The notes under the pieces are model-generated. The model did not search any database and had not been told where the DNA came from. It saw only the letters and a list, made by a program, of their open reading frames with translations. Below are positions 1-6,559 of a stretch of DNA of 6,849 nucleotides, piece by piece. Made by a program: the position numbers and the translations under genes. The stretch's first letter is position 1. Every line of letters begins with the position of its first letter. Source of the stretch: Saprospiraceae bacterium (lineage in GTDB: Bacteria; Bacteroidota; Bacteroidia; Chitinophagales; Saprospiraceae). Location: assembly GCA_016787375.1 (NCBI GenBank), contig JAEUUM010000473.1:1-6849 (forward strand). Direction: 5' to 3'.

Positions 1-41
1 ATCTCATAAATTCTCTTTTCTCCTCAATTCATGAAAATACC

Positions 42-49
42 TATCTTTG
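42..49 (+). promoter_or_regulatory. Bacteroidota-type promoter for serA
   Basis: TATCTTTG at 42-49 matches the TAnnTTTG -7 element used by the Bacteroidota primary sigma factor. A near match to the -33 element (TTTTC at 16-20, where TTTG would be ideal) lies 21 bp upstream, a usual spacing. Transcription would start near 54-57, giving a leader of about 15 nt before the serA ATG at 71. That leader is A-rich (AAATATTAAAAA), as is common in this phylum, with no Shine-Dalgarno core. The element is seen directly; its activity is inferred. Confidence 0.5.
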
Positions 50-70
50 CAAACACTTAAATATTAAAAA

Positions 71-1021
71 ATGAGAAAAATTCTCGCAAATGATGGTATT
101 CACGCTGTGGGTAAAAAACTCTTAGAAGAAGTGGGTTTTGAGGTAGTTACTGAAAAAATTTCACAAGAAAACCTTGCAGCACATATTGGGGAATTTGATG
201 GGATCATGGTGCGGAGTGCAACAAAGATCAAAGCAAAAGATCTTGTTAATCCAGGTCGTTTGAAAATTATAGGAAGAGCAGGGGTTGGGCTTGACAATAT
301 TGATTCGGAATTTGCAAGAACAGCTGGAATTGAAGTTTTTAATACACCTTCAGCATCTTCAAAGGCTGTTGCTTCTTTGGTGATAGCCATGCTAACAGGT
401 ATTTCAAGAAAACTACACCACGCAGCCCGAACGATGCCTCTTGAAGGAGCGAATAACTTTGCAAACCTAAAAAAAATGTATGCAGGAGGTTTTGAATTGG
501 AGGGTAAAAAACTTGGTATAATTGGTTTTGGGAGAATCGGACAAGAACTTGCAAGAATGGCGGTTGGACTTGGTATGGAAATAATGCCATATGATGCATT
601 TTATACGCCAACTACTCTAAATTGTGAATTTGGCAAACATTCTTTTTCGCTTCCACTTCAGCAATATGAACTCGACCAGGTATTCGAGCAAGCTGATGTC
701 ATTTCATTCCATGTGCCTGCACAAAAAGACAGAGCTTTGGTTGGTCTTTCAGAATTAAACAAAATGAAAAATGGTGTCGTTCTCATTAACACCTCAAGGG
801 GCGGCATAATTGATGAAAAAGCTCTGATTGAAGCATTAGATTCCGGAAAAGTAAGGGCTGCAGGATTGGATGTATTCTTAAATGAACCAAATCCTGATGC
901 ACATATTCTTGAACATCCGGGTGTTTTTTCAACACCGCACATTGGTGCCGAAACCGAAGAGGCCCAAACCAGAATAGGCATTGAACTGGCAACCAGAATT
1001 ATTGATTTTTTTGAAATGTAA
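71..1021 (+). CDS. serA: D-3-phosphoglycerate dehydrogenase, short ACT-less form
   Basis: This 316-residue cytoplasmic enzyme should oxidise 3-phosphoglycerate to 3-phosphohydroxypyruvate with NAD+, the first step of serine synthesis. It has the full D-isomer-specific 2-hydroxyacid dehydrogenase layout. The substrate-binding half carries RSATKI (48-53) and GRAGVGLDNID (68-78). The inserted Rossmann domain has GFGRIG (152-157) with a likely NAD-ribose aspartate at D175. The catalytic Arg-Glu-His set is visible as R243 (TSRGG), E272 (NEP) and H290 (PHIGA). The protein ends soon after the closing helix, so it lacks the ACT regulatory domain of long SerA forms and serine feedback through ACT is not expected. 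The motif NTPSASSKAVASL has Ser102 where family members usually have Glu. The start is the ATG behind a promoter. It converges with the next gene, 61 bp between stop codons. Another 2-hydroxyacid as substrate is possible but less likely. Confidence 0.9.
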   Translation: MRKILANDGIHAVGKKLLEEVGFEVVTEKISQENLAAHIGEFDGIMVRSATKIKAKDLVNPGRLKIIGRAGVGLDNIDSEFARTAGIEVFNTPSASSKAVASLVIAMLTGISRKLHHAARTMPLEGANNFANLKKMYAGGFELEGKKLGIIGFGRIGQELARMAVGLGMEIMPYDAFYTPTTLNCEFGKHSFSLPLQQYELDQVFEQADVISFHVPAQKDRALVGLSELNKMKNGVVLINTSRGGIIDEKALIEALDSGKVRAAGLDVFLNEPNPDAHILEHPGVFSTPHIGAETEEAQTRIGIELATRIIDFFEM

Positions 1022-1082
1022 TATTTCAATTCATGTTCTGTTGCCTTTAAAGTGTAATGGCTTTATTTCAACTCTGTCCCAT

Positions 1083-2864
1083 TTATTCTTTCACAAGCTT
1101 CCTGACGAACTTGCCGTTTTTAGAGTCGAAAAGGATAAAATAAACACCTGAAGGCAAATTTGATTTGAGGTTAAAAGTTTTGGTGATGTTTCCGCTACCA
1201 ATTTCACCAGAGTATAAGTTCTCCAGAAGTTTTCCTTCAGGATTCAAGAGCATTATTTTGGCATCAATATTTTCAGAACTAATAATGGCTATCTGAAAAG
1301 TGGATTTTACAGGGTTTGGGAGTATTCTGAATGAAATTTTGTCTGTAACGGTTGTTAATTCCGGAATGACCGTCTTATTGCAATAATCAACGACCGATAT
1401 ATAAATCTTTGGCCCCAGACTTTCTCTGCCATCACTAAATATCGTAAGGTTTCTGCAATCAGTATTGATGGATTTGTTATAATCACCAAAGAATACAGGT
1501 GAAAATCCGCCGGTCGGATAAACAGAGAAATCAGTTGATTTACTTGTTACCGTAATTGGTTTTTCAAATGATTGTCCACCATCCATTGATCTCATAACTT
1601 TGTAATCACTTATTTTTTGAGTTGATACACTATACCACGAAACAGTCACACCCGACATTGAATTTGCAGCCACCACAGGCATCAAACAATGATTCATTGT
1701 GTCGTCAGCCATCACCGCAATATTTAAAGGTTTAGACCAAGTCTCCCCACCATCTTTTGAAGTAGAAAAATAACCTTGTATCAAGTCAGTTAAGCCAAAA
1801 GAACTCCAAACCAAGTATAAGTTGTTGGTCCCTGGTTCTTTTGCAATATTCGGAGCCGGATTTTCTCTACTATGAATGTATGTTAATCCGGATTGAAATG
1901 TACTGTTAGCTATTCCAATGGAGTCGGATGCTTCAAAACTCAAACCTCCGTCAATGGACTTACTGTGTCTGATTGAAGATTCTTCAGTATCGCTGTAGGT
2001 AACATGAACAACACCATTGTCATCAACTTCTACATTTGAGAATTGTGAACTTTCTGAAAGATACACCTCAGTATTTGAGTATTCAAATTTGTCCTGATTC
2101 GGCAATTTTCTCTTTAAGACTATTCCATTGCCGGCTAAAGTAGTTTGGTTATTTGGTACAAAAAGTCCTGCACAGTATAGGGTGTTTGCATTCGGGCCAT
2201 TTGATTTATCGACTGAGAACCATGGTCTGTCAAAAATACCATCACCAAAATTGGTCAAGTCACCAGTTACAAATGACAAACCTCCTTTTGAAATATATAT
2301 GTCATCGCCGGGAGCGGTTTGAAATGATGCTCCTTTATCGTTTGACCAAGCCCAATAAACCAGAAATTGCCCATCCATGAATGATGCATCAACACCCAAA
2401 TAAAGCCACCCATAATATAACTTCCCATTTTTATCAAAATCCATTATCGGATCGCCTCCGCCTGCTATTTGCAACAAAGGGTTTGTTTGAGCAAATACTT
2501 CTCCAGGGTTAAATGTACTTTGTTGCCAGGTTGTGCCCCCGTCTAATGTATAATAAATTCTGAAATCGAGGGAAAGAGTAAAATCCATAAAAGAAACCAC
2601 AATATTATTGGTGTCTGTAGGATTAATGGCTATATAAGGTTCAGCTTCTGAAACATCAAGACTATTAGCAGTTGAAAGTTTTATTTCTTTATTCGAACGC
2701 TGGATAATGTTACTCAGATTTTTACCTAATTGTTTTTTGAACCTGTTCAGATGCATTTTTTCTTTAATGATTTCCCTGATTTGCTCTTTCCTTTTTTCGC
2801 TATTTTGTGAAAATAACAAACCGGTCATTGCTACCAATAGCATACAAAGTACATACTTCTTCAT
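1083..2864 (-). CDS. Secreted Asp-box (BNR/sialidase-like) protein with T9SS sorting domain
   Basis: This 593-residue protein is probably exported to the cell surface or medium. I start it at the ATG at 2864 because that puts a signal peptide (1-20, MKKYVLCMLLV... ending FSQ) at the N-terminus and sits just behind a promoter element; an in-frame ATG at 2948 would bury the signal. Residues 21-65 are charged and probably helical. Five Asp boxes (S/T-x-D-x-G-x-x-W/F) lie at 106-113, 174-181, 303-310, 369-376 and 426-433, marking a sialidase-like beta-propeller. Segments such as EPYIAINP (75-82), GGDPIMDFD (136-144), DRPWFSVD (212-219) and FFGDYN (458-463) are typical of secreted members of this fold. 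Residues about 510-593 form a T9SS type A sorting domain, with RILPNPV (513-519) and LPSGVYFI (570-577) then a basic end (KFVRKLVKE). No sialidase FRIP motif or arginine triad was found, so enzyme activity is not supported; a binding or adhesion role is equally possible. Substrate unknown. Confidence 0.85.
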   Translation of the reverse strand: MKKYVLCMLLVAMTGLLFSQNSEKRKEQIREIIKEKMHLNRFKKQLGKNLSNIIQRSNKEIKLSTANSLDVSEAEPYIAINPTDTNNIVVSFMDFTLSLDFRIYYTLDGGTTWQQSTFNPGEVFAQTNPLLQIAGGGDPIMDFDKNGKLYYGWLYLGVDASFMDGQFLVYWAWSNDKGASFQTAPGDDIYISKGGLSFVTGDLTNFGDGIFDRPWFSVDKSNGPNANTLYCAGLFVPNNQTTLAGNGIVLKRKLPNQDKFEYSNTEVYLSESSQFSNVEVDDNGVVHVTYSDTEESSIRHSKSIDGGLSFEASDSIGIANSTFQSGLTYIHSRENPAPNIAKEPGTNNLYLVWSSFGLTDLIQGYFSTSKDGGETWSKPLNIAVMADDTMNHCLMPVVAANSMSGVTVSWYSVSTQKISDYKVMRSMDGGQSFEKPITVTSKSTDFSVYPTGGFSPVFFGDYNKSINTDCRNLTIFSDGRESLGPKIYISVVDYCNKTVIPELTTVTDKISFRILPNPVKSTFQIAIISSENIDAKIMLLNPEGKLLENLYSGEIGSGNITKTFNLKSNLPSGVYFILFDSKNGKFVRKLVKE

Positions 2865-3251
2865 TCTGAATATTATTATCTCAAGCAAAGTTACTAAAAT
2901 ACCTTTGATTTGCCACAGACTCCAAAAACTATCAGCTTTTGTGTGCATACTTCTGAAAAATAACCGGATTCTGTTTTCCAGGAAATTTCATCAAGAACAA
3001 TGATCCAAAACTTGAAACTTGTTATTCAGTTTTATCACTTTTTGATCAATTATATAAAACCGTCGGTCATTAAAAAGGTGAAAACCTGCAATTGATTAAT
3101 AACATTGACCTTTTCAAAATTAGCATTCTTCAAATTCAAATGAGTTTACAACTAAAGAGAGGAAGCTAAATGCAAAAGTATTTGAGGCTCACACTTTTGA
3201 TGATATTTGAGTTGAAGATAGCGAAAATTATGCGGTTAGATTTGATGAAAT
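2865..3251. other. Intergenic gap of 387 bp, no confident gene
   Basis: Apart from the promoter element at 2886-2893, this gap holds only weak signals. There is a dyad TTTCC-A-GGAAA at 2975-2985, an inverted repeat GGTCA (3065-3069) / TGACC (3106-3110) enclosing a small AGGT-GAAA-ACCT hairpin (3076-3087), and a short plus-strand ORF at 3170-3289. Its plus-strand frame from 3124 to 3297 looks protein-like but is broken by a TGA at 3208. No tRNA, rRNA or repeat array is visible. The length is large for this otherwise compact window. Confidence 0.5.
2886..2893 (-). promoter_or_regulatory. Putative -7 element for the Asp-box protein gene
   Basis: Read on the minus strand, 2893-2886 is TAACTTTG, a match to the Bacteroidota TAnnTTTG element, ending 21 bp before the ATG at 2864. 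This would leave a leader of roughly 15 nt, similar to the serA layout. No good TTTG -33 box lies at the usual 19-21 bp; the nearest TTTTTGG is about 29 bp upstream. The placement supports 2864 rather than 2948 as the true start, since a start at 2948 would lie upstream of this promoter. Confidence 0.35.
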
Positions 3252-3289
3252 CTATCTTATTACATATGCATTTGTATCCCGAAATTTAA
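3170..3289 (+). CDS. Doubtful 39-residue ORF
   Basis: An ATG at 3170 opens a 39-codon frame (begins MQKYLRLTLL, ends HLYPEI) that stops with TAA at 3287-3289. It is preceded by a purine run AGAGAGGAAG at 3156-3165, which resembles a Shine-Dalgarno site, unlike the A-rich leaders of the other genes here. Its last 38 bp run antisense to the 3' end of the membrane-protein gene. The peptide matches nothing I recognise and has no signal peptide or clear domain. No TAnnTTTG promoter element was found close in front. It may well be chance. Confidence 0.12.
   Translation: MQKYLRLTLLMIFELKIAKIMRLDLMKSILLHMHLYPEI
3237..3254 (-). terminator. Weak stem-loop over the stop codon of the membrane-protein gene
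   Basis: TAGATTT (3237-3243) and AAATCTA (3248-3254) form a perfect 7-bp stem with a 4-nt loop. On the minus strand the stem begins at the TAG stop codon of the upstream membrane-protein gene. The stem is AT-rich and no T-run follows on the minus strand, so it is a poor intrinsic terminator by sequence; it may instead be a 3' end stabiliser or a chance dyad. Confidence 0.2.
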
Positions 3290-4640
3290 AATATTGAGCC
3301 GGAAGGTCTTTGTATTCAAAAACACCCCATTGGGTAACAAAGGCATCCTTTTTAGGTGTCGCCCATAGCAGTTTATCAGGGTCTTCAATAAATATTACCG
3401 ATCTGGATGATTTTTGTTCGATTGTTGAAAGCAACCAGAATTCGTAGGCAGTTGCCCAATTATCAAATAGTTTATCTTTTGGAAAATCTTTCAGACTTGA
3501 AATGATCTTTTTATTTGAACCATTTTGCGACTTAGTAAGATAAGATCTTTCCCATGCAAGGCGTTCTTTAAACGGTCTGTGTGCTTCATAAATATGCACA
3601 AGCCGAATAAGAACAATTGCAAATAACAAAGGATAATGGTATTTTATTTTTATCTGGGGGAGGGTATCGAATATAAAAGGGATAATCACAAATAAACTTA
3701 ATTGAACATAGTAACTCTCCATATAAAATTTATTGGCACCTTCAGGATAAGAAACATTTATAAGTAGAAAATATCCCAAACTGAAAATTACCATCAGTGA
3801 AAGTTTTTTCCAGCTTGATTTTAATATGTAGAAACCGATATTCACAAGGAAAATGATCCCAAACAAATAATAGTCTGTGAAAAGATTGTAAAGAAAGTTT
3901 TTATTTGACTGAATATCAAAATAATAAGGAAATAGTGTAATGAGATTTTTCAGGTTTCCCATTGACTGACTATCGTAAGGGTGCTTAAAAAATACCAATT
4001 TGATAAGGTACACCACCAAAAAATATAAGGTTAAAGAAATAAGTTCTTGTTTGTCTATTTTGAATTTATCAGAGGAGGGTGACAAATAAAGAAATAGATT
4101 GAAAAAAATAAGTGGAAAAATTATAATGGGGTGAATAAAAACTAAAATAAATAACAATAGATAAAGGAATGCCAGTACTGCCGCAGGCCACTTTTCTTTC
4201 AGATGATTTGGCATTAATAAAGCAAAATAAAGGAGCAAAAGAGCTGAACCTTGTATTTGCTCAGATTGAATCCAATAAAATGTTCCGGATACAATCAGCA
4301 CATTATACAGTAATAATGAATTGCTTAAGGATTCATTTTTAATTAGGTATTTGATAATAGAATAAATTAGGCTGAAAAAAACAACAAACCCAACTGAATA
4401 ACTCAAGATTATTTTTTCGAGTGGTAAACCCAATTTCAATGAAATCAGAGGAAATAACTGAATAAAAGCTGACCCAAATCTAAAGTTCTGAATTGCTAAT
4501 GTACTGTCCTTTGCAATTGAAAACATTATAAATGATGCGTCCATAAATATTGTTCGCTCTTTAAAAAAGATTACAGCAAAAATAAATAATATTGTGTAAC
4601 AGAATAATCCCACGTTTTTTGAAAGCTTTAAGATCATCAT
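3252..4640 (-). CDS. Polytopic membrane protein, possible GT-C-type glycosyltransferase
   Basis: I do not recognise a named family. The 462-residue protein has about 10-12 hydrophobic segments, for example near residues 8-26, 76-99, 107-122, 130-143, 152-187, 199-217, 258-273, 278-295, 309-325 and 334-350. A C-terminal soluble region of about 110 residues follows (351-462). After the first membrane segment comes a short loop with KERTIFMDASF, where D34 sits where GT-C-fold glycosyltransferases usually carry their catalytic acidic residue. That layout suggests, without proving, a lipid-linked sugar transferase acting at the periplasmic face of the inner membrane. The start chosen is the ATG at 4640, right after a purine run (AAAAAAGAGAGA); a second ATG follows at 4637, and the only longer start is a TTG at 4679. 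No TAnnTTTG element was found in the 188 bp upstream, so read-through from the batD unit is possible. Alternatives are an O-antigen ligase-like or other envelope transport protein. Confidence 0.65.
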   Translation of the reverse strand: MMILKLSKNVGLFCYTILFIFAVIFFKERTIFMDASFIMFSIAKDSTLAIQNFRFGSAFIQLFPLISLKLGLPLEKIILSYSVGFVVFFSLIYSIIKYLIKNESLSNSLLLYNVLIVSGTFYWIQSEQIQGSALLLLYFALLMPNHLKEKWPAAVLAFLYLLLFILVFIHPIIIFPLIFFNLFLYLSPSSDKFKIDKQELISLTLYFLVVYLIKLVFFKHPYDSQSMGNLKNLITLFPYYFDIQSNKNFLYNLFTDYYLFGIIFLVNIGFYILKSSWKKLSLMVIFSLGYFLLINVSYPEGANKFYMESYYVQLSLFVIIPFIFDTLPQIKIKYHYPLLFAIVLIRLVHIYEAHRPFKERLAWERSYLTKSQNGSNKKIISSLKDFPKDKLFDNWATAYEFWLLSTIEQKSSRSVIFIEDPDKLLWATPKKDAFVTQWGVFEYKDLPAQYFKFRDTNAYVIR

Positions 4641-4780
4641 TCTCTCTTTTTTGGGTGATAGAATACATTGCAAATGCAAATAACTTATTGTTACAAAAAC
4701 AAGAAAAGGTAACCTGGAAAAAGGAATTATTTTCTGATATTAAGACACTATTTTTATTTAAAACCCCTATTTCTCTTATG

Positions 4781-4792
4781 GGAATTAATTCC
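4781..4792. repeat. Perfect 12-bp palindrome between batD and the membrane-protein gene
   Basis: GGAATTAATTCC at 4781-4792 is a perfect palindrome, about 140 bp before the ATG of the membrane-protein gene and 37 bp past the batD stop. A second perfect palindrome, GAGATCTC, lies at 4810-4817. Either could be a binding site for a dimeric regulator. As RNA the first gives only a 4-bp stem with no T-run, so it is not a terminator. Short AT-rich palindromes also arise by chance. Confidence 0.25.
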
Positions 4793-4828
4793 AAAGATTC
4801 AAGATGGAGGAGATCTCAACAATACAAA

Positions 4829-6559
4829 CTAAGATAGTGAATGCTTGATTTCCTTCAGGTATTCCATAAATAATTGCATCATTGCAGATTTGTCCTGTCC
4901 GGCGTACAATACTTGCTCGCAAGTAGAAAAGATGGTTTTTACTTTTGAGATTAATATTTGATCGTTACTGAATTCATTTAAATATGTTATTATTTCTGAA
5001 TTGGTAACTCCTTTATTTGAAATATTCAACTTTTGTATCAAATATTGATTTAGATTTTGCTGAAGTTTCCCATAAAATGTTTGTTGATCAGCCTGATCAA
5101 TATAAAATTGAAGTCCTTCTGAAGGATCCGGTACACTGAGCGTTTGTTTGGGGCTTTCTGTTAACTGAGTTAAAGTGGTTGATTTAATATTTTCCGGTTT
5201 TTGTCTTTTTTTACCGCGTAATGTAAAAACCAACCAAATCAGTGAGATTGAAATAATGATCCCTGCAAGCCATGCAAGGTATTTTTTCAAGGTGGGAATG
5301 AGATTGAAACTGTTATTATCATTTTCCATTTCAGTCTCAGAATTCTCGTTCTTTTTAATTTTATCAACAATAATAGAAAAAGGTCCAAATGTTTTAGAAT
5401 CGAAATCTCTTTTATTTATATCAAAAAATGAAATTTGTGCTGAGAACTTATGGTGCCCCTCATTTTTAGGGACCAGCAGAAATTCGAAGACTTTTTTTGA
5501 GATCAGCCGACCATTGTTTTCACTGGTATTTTCCTCAACAACCTTTGGTGCGTACATTTCAAAATCTGGGGAAAAGCTTAAATTGGGAATCTGAATATTC
5601 TTTACGTCACCATCACCCTCCAAAGTCATAATCAGAGATAATGCATCATTTTTTGAAATTTGGGTAGTTGTAGGAACCAGGTCAATTTTCCAATTGCCAA
5701 CAGCACCTATAAAATCAGATGGAGCCGGGTTTGGGAGCAAGTTTGATTTGAAGCTCGTTTTTTTGCTGGTGCAATATTTGGTTTCAGTTTCATGACCAAA
5801 AAATCCTGAAAACGGATCATTGTCTTGAGATAAAATATTTACTTCAAGAGTCATTGGCTGAATTTCAACTTCTCCTGCTGTCTGGGGAAATACCGCATAC
5901 CTTTTAATTAGTTTTCGGATGTAATTCTTGCCATTTATTTTTTGTTGAGATTGAGGTTCATTATAGAATTTTAGCTCTTGAGCATAAGAACCCAAAAATC
6001 CGGGCTCTTCCATAACACGAAAATCTTGTACAGGCACCTTGGTGTAAAACACGAAATCAACCAAAACTTGCTCACCAATAAAGGCCGCAGGCTTATCTGT
6101 TATGACCTGAATAAAATAATTGTTTGAAGTGTCGAAATTTTTTGGAACGCCATTATTCGTCGTATTTGTAGATTGCTTGGCATCATTTATTTCAACAATT
6201 ATCGGGTTGGTCTTCAGAATACCTTTTTTTGTTTTGACAGTTGCCGATTGAATTGAAAATTTTCCAGATTTACGAGGCATGAGCACATATGAGTATTCAG
6301 TCACTTGTTTCCAATCGCCATTAACACTCTGAACAGAGACAGACTTATTTGGTCCACCTACAATTGAAAAATCTTTTAAATTGGGTAATTCAATGTCAGA
6401 GGCTGAAAAATTGGTAAGGGTAAAACTCAAGGTGAAAGTTTGTCCCACAGCCAAAACTGATGGTTGAGCGGAAGCATAAAATTTAATTTGTTCAGTTTGT
6501 GCTTGTGACTGCTTAACGAACAGAAAAAATAAAAAAACTAATATGGATTTGGTTTTCAT
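4829..6559 (-). CDS. batD: BatD family protein (aerotolerance cluster)
   Basis: This 576-residue protein is a BatD, a periplasm-facing inner-membrane component of the bat cluster, which encodes VWA- and TPR-containing partners and is linked to oxygen and stress tolerance in Bacteroides and Leptospira; its molecular role is not established. A signal peptide covers 1-20 (cleavage likely after SQA). Ig-like beta repeats follow: the first at about 25-125 (VGQTFTLSFTL, then YSYVLMPRKSGKFSI at 89-103), the second at about 148-242 (TDKPAAFIGEQVLVDF), and a third at about 288-400 with EGDGDVKNIQIPNLSF (314-329). One membrane helix lies at 428-446. The tail (447-576) is cytoplasmic and holds the usual alpha-helical end, with FYGKLQQNLNQYL and YAGQDKSAMMQLF. 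Length and order fit a full BatD. Its ATG overlaps the stop of the upstream BatD-like gene (TAATG), so the two are probably translationally coupled. The expected downstream TPR gene batE is absent; 188 bp separate it from a membrane-protein gene. Confidence 0.88.
   Translation of the reverse strand: MKTKSILVFLFFLFVKQSQAQTEQIKFYASAQPSVLAVGQTFTLSFTLTNFSASDIELPNLKDFSIVGGPNKSVSVQSVNGDWKQVTEYSYVLMPRKSGKFSIQSATVKTKKGILKTNPIIVEINDAKQSTNTTNNGVPKNFDTSNNYFIQVITDKPAAFIGEQVLVDFVFYTKVPVQDFRVMEEPGFLGSYAQELKFYNEPQSQQKINGKNYIRKLIKRYAVFPQTAGEVEIQPMTLEVNILSQDNDPFSGFFGHETETKYCTSKKTSFKSNLLPNPAPSDFIGAVGNWKIDLVPTTTQISKNDALSLIMTLEGDGDVKNIQIPNLSFSPDFEMYAPKVVEENTSENNGRLISKKVFEFLLVPKNEGHHKFSAQISFFDINKRDFDSKTFGPFSIIVDKIKKNENSETEMENDNNSFNLIPTLKKYLAWLAGIIISISLIWLVFTLRGKKRQKPENIKSTTLTQLTESPKQTLSVPDPSEGLQFYIDQADQQTFYGKLQQNLNQYLIQKLNISNKGVTNSEIITYLNEFSNDQILISKVKTIFSTCEQVLYAGQDKSAMMQLFMEYLKEIKHSLS

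Noticed and set aside
31..60. Nine-codon ORF (MKIPIFANT) just before serA as a leader peptide.
   Set aside because: It contains the promoter -7 element itself, so it would not be in the serA transcript, and it has no serine-codon run to support attenuation.
3..74. Tail of an upstream plus-strand gene overlapping the serA start as ATGA.
   Set aside because: The frame ends in an unremarkable Lys/Asn-rich peptide unlike SerC or any known tail, and a good promoter match lies inside it.
658..1029. Minus-strand ORF antisense to serA.
   Set aside because: It mirrors a strongly conserved serA region with clear motifs and has no domain of its own.
1022..1082. A bidirectional terminator between the convergent serA and Asp-box genes.
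   Set aside because: Only a weak TAAAG/CTTTA stem (1048-1065) is present, without a GC-rich stem or a clear T-run on either side.
2844..2846. Cysteine 7 of the Asp-box protein as a lipoprotein acylation site.
   Set aside because: It lies at the start of the hydrophobic core, too early for a lipobox, and the T9SS domain already explains surface delivery.
2707..3003. Plus-strand 98-codon ORF across the start of the Asp-box protein gene.
   Set aside because: It is largely the complement of the signal peptide and helical N-terminus; its hydrophobic stretch comes from that AT-rich complement.
4561..4794. Minus-strand 77-codon ORF before the membrane-protein gene.
   Set aside because: It overlaps that gene in another frame and has no start signal or recognisable content.
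5175..5594. Plus-strand 139-codon ORF inside batD.
   Set aside because: It is antisense to the well-supported third repeat and membrane helix of BatD.
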